A stretch of DNA of 64,000 nt from Oceanidesulfovibrio indonesiensis (GTDB lineage: Bacteria > Desulfobacterota > Desulfovibrionia > Desulfovibrionales > Desulfovibrionaceae): positions 1-64,000 of the forward strand of contig NZ_QMIE01000020.1 of assembly GCF_007625075.1 (NCBI RefSeq), written 5' to 3'. Positions 62,065 to 64,000 of this stretch are shown here, piece after piece. Every line of letters starts with the position of its first letter. Position 1 is the stretch's first letter. The notes beneath the pieces were generated by a model. The model saw nothing but the letters and a program-made list of their open reading frames with translations, had not been told where the DNA came from and made no database searches. The position numbers were made by a program, and so were the translations under genes.

Positions 62065-64000
62065 ATGTTGCGAATCGCCCAGATAGCCTTTCATCTCAAG
62101 CTCCTCTTCGGCACGATAGCCGCCGTGGCTCTGGCCATAGGCATTCTCACAGCAGCAAACCTCCACCAGGTGGATACATCCCTCCGGACTCTCGGCCGGA
62201 CCTCGGTGAAGTCCTTTACCGAAAGCGTCAGCGCGATGATGGACATGCAGACCATGCTCCTTGCGGACAAAGCGAGGGCCGATCTCGGGTTCATGTCCAA
62301 GACCATCTACTCCATGGGATTTCCCGCTCGCAACCAGATGAACACCGTGGATATGGAGGTCGTGGACCAGGAAACTGGAGCAACCGAACGCCTCTCCCTT
62401 CCGGCCCTGGAGATATCCGGAACCCTCGTCACCGGCAACGCCACCATGGCCACCATCATTCAGGATAAAATGGCGAGCGAGGCGACGTTCTTCCAATTGC
62501 ACGAAGGCCGGCTCGTGCGCGTTTCCACATCCATTGAAAACAAGGACGGCAATACGGCCCTCGGCTACGCCATACCTGCGGACAGCCCCATCGCGGAGGC
62601 CCTTGCCGCCGGTAAGCATTTCGCCGGCATCGTGGAGGAACCGGACGGCTGGTACCAGGCTGCGTACATGCCCCTCCAGGACTTTGCCGAACGCATCATC
62701 GGCGTCATCGCCGTAGGCCGCGAGGTCATCACGCCCGAGTTCCAGCGAATCATCGATACCCAGAAGATAGGCGGCAAGGGGTATGGCTTTATTTTCACCA
62801 GGGACGGCGAGCTGGTGAGCCACCCGAGCAGGAAAGGCCAGAGCCTGGTTGGCGCGCCGTACTGGGATGCGTTCAAGGCAACCACGGACGGCTATGTGGA
62901 GTATGAGCGCGACGGCGTGCCCATGGTGGCCTATCTCAAGTACTTCGAACCCTGGCGCATGACATACGGCTTCGCCATGCCCGTGGCGGACATGGCGCAT
63001 GGCCTGGATGAAAAGCTCGTCATTACCGGCACGGTCCTCGCCGTGGCCGCCGTGCTTCTGGTCAGCGGCGTCATACTCCTCGTGGTGCGTGTGTCGGCCC
63101 GTCCGCTGCGCGAGCTATCCGCCTATACCAAGGCCGTGTCCGGCGGAAACTACGACGCCAGCATCTCGTATCAGGCCAACGACGTCATAGCCCGGACCAT
63201 CGCCTCCACCCAGGATATGGTCCGGGATCTGAAATCCAAGCTCGGATTCGCCCAGGGCGTGCTCAAGGGCGTCACCCTGCCGGCCGCCGTGGTCGCGCGG
63301 GATGGCGCAGTGAGCTGGGCCAACCGTCAGATGCTAGACCTGCTGCACAAGAAAGGTTCCCCGGAGGATTACACCGGAGTGCCGTTCAGCGAAATGGTGT
63401 ACGGGGACGCTTCCAGGCAAACCCTCTCCCACCGCGCCTTGCAAGAGAACCGCCAACTGCACGATGTCATGGAGCTGGACTTGCCGGCCCTGGGTCTGCG
63501 CATCATGGATGTGACCACCACCCCGTTCAGCGACATGGACGGCAACATCCTGGGAACGCTCACGGTCTGGTACGATCTGACGGATATTACACGGCAGCGC
63601 GAGCTCATCGAGGAGCAGAACCAGACAATAGCCGCCGCGGCCGATCGCGCCGGCACAATCGCCGAAGAACTCACCGAAGCCGCCCGCAGCCTTTCCCTGC
63701 ACGTGGAGGAGTCCAAAACTGGTGCGGACCTCCAGCGCACGCGTTCCAGCGAGAACTCTCTTTCCATGGAGCGGATGAACGAGTCCGTGGTGGAGATCGC
63801 GCAGTCCGCGTCCAATGCTGCGCAGAAAGCCGAGGACGCCAGGACCCATGCGCAGAATGGCGCCAGTCTCGTGGGGCGCGTGGCCGAGGTGTTCCGTTCG
63901 CTGGAGCAGCACTCCAAGGAGTTGGAGCACAGCCACACGGAACTGGCCGGGCTTGCCAAGAATGTTGGCTCCATCATCTCGGTCATTCAGGACATCGCGG
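62065..64000 (+). CDS. Chemoreceptor with Cache, HAMP and PAS domains, cut by the window end
   Basis: An uninterrupted frame starts at ATG 62065 (CCGGAGA upstream) and reaches the end of the window with no stop, so at least 645 residues are encoded. It has a membrane helix (about 10-32), a large periplasmic Cache-type domain (35-310: 'IGGKGYGFIFTRDGELVSHPSRKGQSLVG', 'VAYLKYFEPWRMTYGFAMP'), a second helix (about 318-340), HAMP and a PAS domain (about 400-510). The start of the methyl-accepting signalling domain follows (MNESVVEIAQSASNAAQKAEDA). The signalling tip lies beyond the window. Confidence 0.95.
   Translation, partial: MLRIAQIAFHLKLLFGTIAAVALAIGILTAANLHQVDTSLRTLGRTSVKSFTESVSAMMDMQTMLLADKARADLGFMSKTIYSMGFPARNQMNTVDMEVVDQETGATERLSLPALEISGTLVTGNATMATIIQDKMASEATFFQLHEGRLVRVSTSIENKDGNTALGYAIPADSPIAEALAAGKHFAGIVEEPDGWYQAAYMPLQDFAERIIGVIAVGREVITPEFQRIIDTQKIGGKGYGFIFTRDGELVSHPSRKGQSLVGAPYWDAFKATTDGYVEYERDGVPMVAYLKYFEPWRMTYGFAMPVADMAHGLDEKLVITGTVLAVAAVLLVSGVILLVVRVSARPLRELSAYTKAVSGGNYDASISYQANDVIARTIASTQDMVRDLKSKLGFAQGVLKGVTLPAAVVARDGAVSWANRQMLDLLHKKGSPEDYTGVPFSEMVYGDASRQTLSHRALQENRQLHDVMELDLPALGLRIMDVTTTPFSDMDGNILGTLTVWYDLTDITRQRELIEEQNQTIAAAADRAGTIAEELTEAARSLSLHVEESKTGADLQRTRSSENSLSMERMNESVVEIAQSASNAAQKAEDARTHAQNGASLVGRVAEVFRSLEQHSKELEHSHTELAGLAKNVGSIISVIQDIA

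Overview
The window looks like chromosomal DNA from a GC-rich, Gram-negative, anaerobic bacterium of the Desulfovibrionaceae type. This is an inference from the gene mix: a bacterial V-type ATPase operon, large hybrid histidine kinases, several chemoreceptors, an FAD/16-Cys ferredoxin pair, a glutaminyl-tRNA synthetase, many small exported proteins and frequent GTG/TTG starts with AAGGAG-type ribosome sites. No rRNA, tRNA, CRISPR array, complete insertion sequence or prophage was recognised. About 62 protein genes are supported.

Layout, left to right. 1-3.0 kb: a gene fragment at the edge, a Skp-like lipoprotein, a YjbQ protein and GDP-L-fucose synthase. 3.0-10.8 kb (minus strand): a tightly overlapping V-type ATPase operon, E-DUF2764-A-B-D-I-K, ending with a zinc-ribbon membrane protein. 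Its K subunit carries residues that match the Na+ site of Enterococcus NtpK. 11.2-16.2 kb: two Hsp20 chaperones behind a good promoter, a WcbI-like protein, a MauE/rhodanese pair, a 51-residue lysine-rich protein and an RNA-binding RRM protein with a terminator-like hairpin in its leader. 16.7-22.5 kb: MurJ, a GltD-like flavoprotein with a four-cluster ferredoxin, a TetR regulator and a histone-deacetylase-fold hydrolase. 22.5-26.4 kb: a flagellin-like protein, two small exported EF-hand proteins and exported proteins of unknown role. 26.4-35.5 kb: GlnRS, endonuclease IV, a periplasmic binding protein directly followed by a 1,240-residue hybrid kinase, a DUF2892 protein and a beta-hydroxyacid dehydrogenase.

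36-39 kb holds a glycine-zipper lipoprotein and three tandem copies of an exported protein family with a YPxHxxYxD motif, the third degenerate. 39.0-42.1 kb holds a membrane protein plus a 53-residue protein, divergent from a membrane-anchored protein whose C-terminus resembles the first half of a CHAT (caspase-like) domain. 42.2-49.7 kb is a signalling and stress block: hybrid kinase, HDOD protein, UspA, AhpD-like protein, thioredoxin-like protein and a methyl-accepting chemotaxis protein. 49.7-56.6 kb contains an M48 lipoprotein protease and the complete branched-chain amino acid ABC transporter livKHMGF. 56.8-64 kb holds a cyclophilin, a small repeat protein, lipoproteins, a WbuC-type cupin, a PabB-PabC fusion and a second chemoreceptor cut by the window end.

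The most unusual non-coding signal is a family of structured intergenic repeats of about 126 bp. There are four full copies (15755, 16481, 23471, 37042) and one decayed copy (37421), all in the same orientation. Hairpin arms in the copy at 16481 carry base changes that are matched in the opposite arm, so the fold, and not just the sequence, appears to be maintained.
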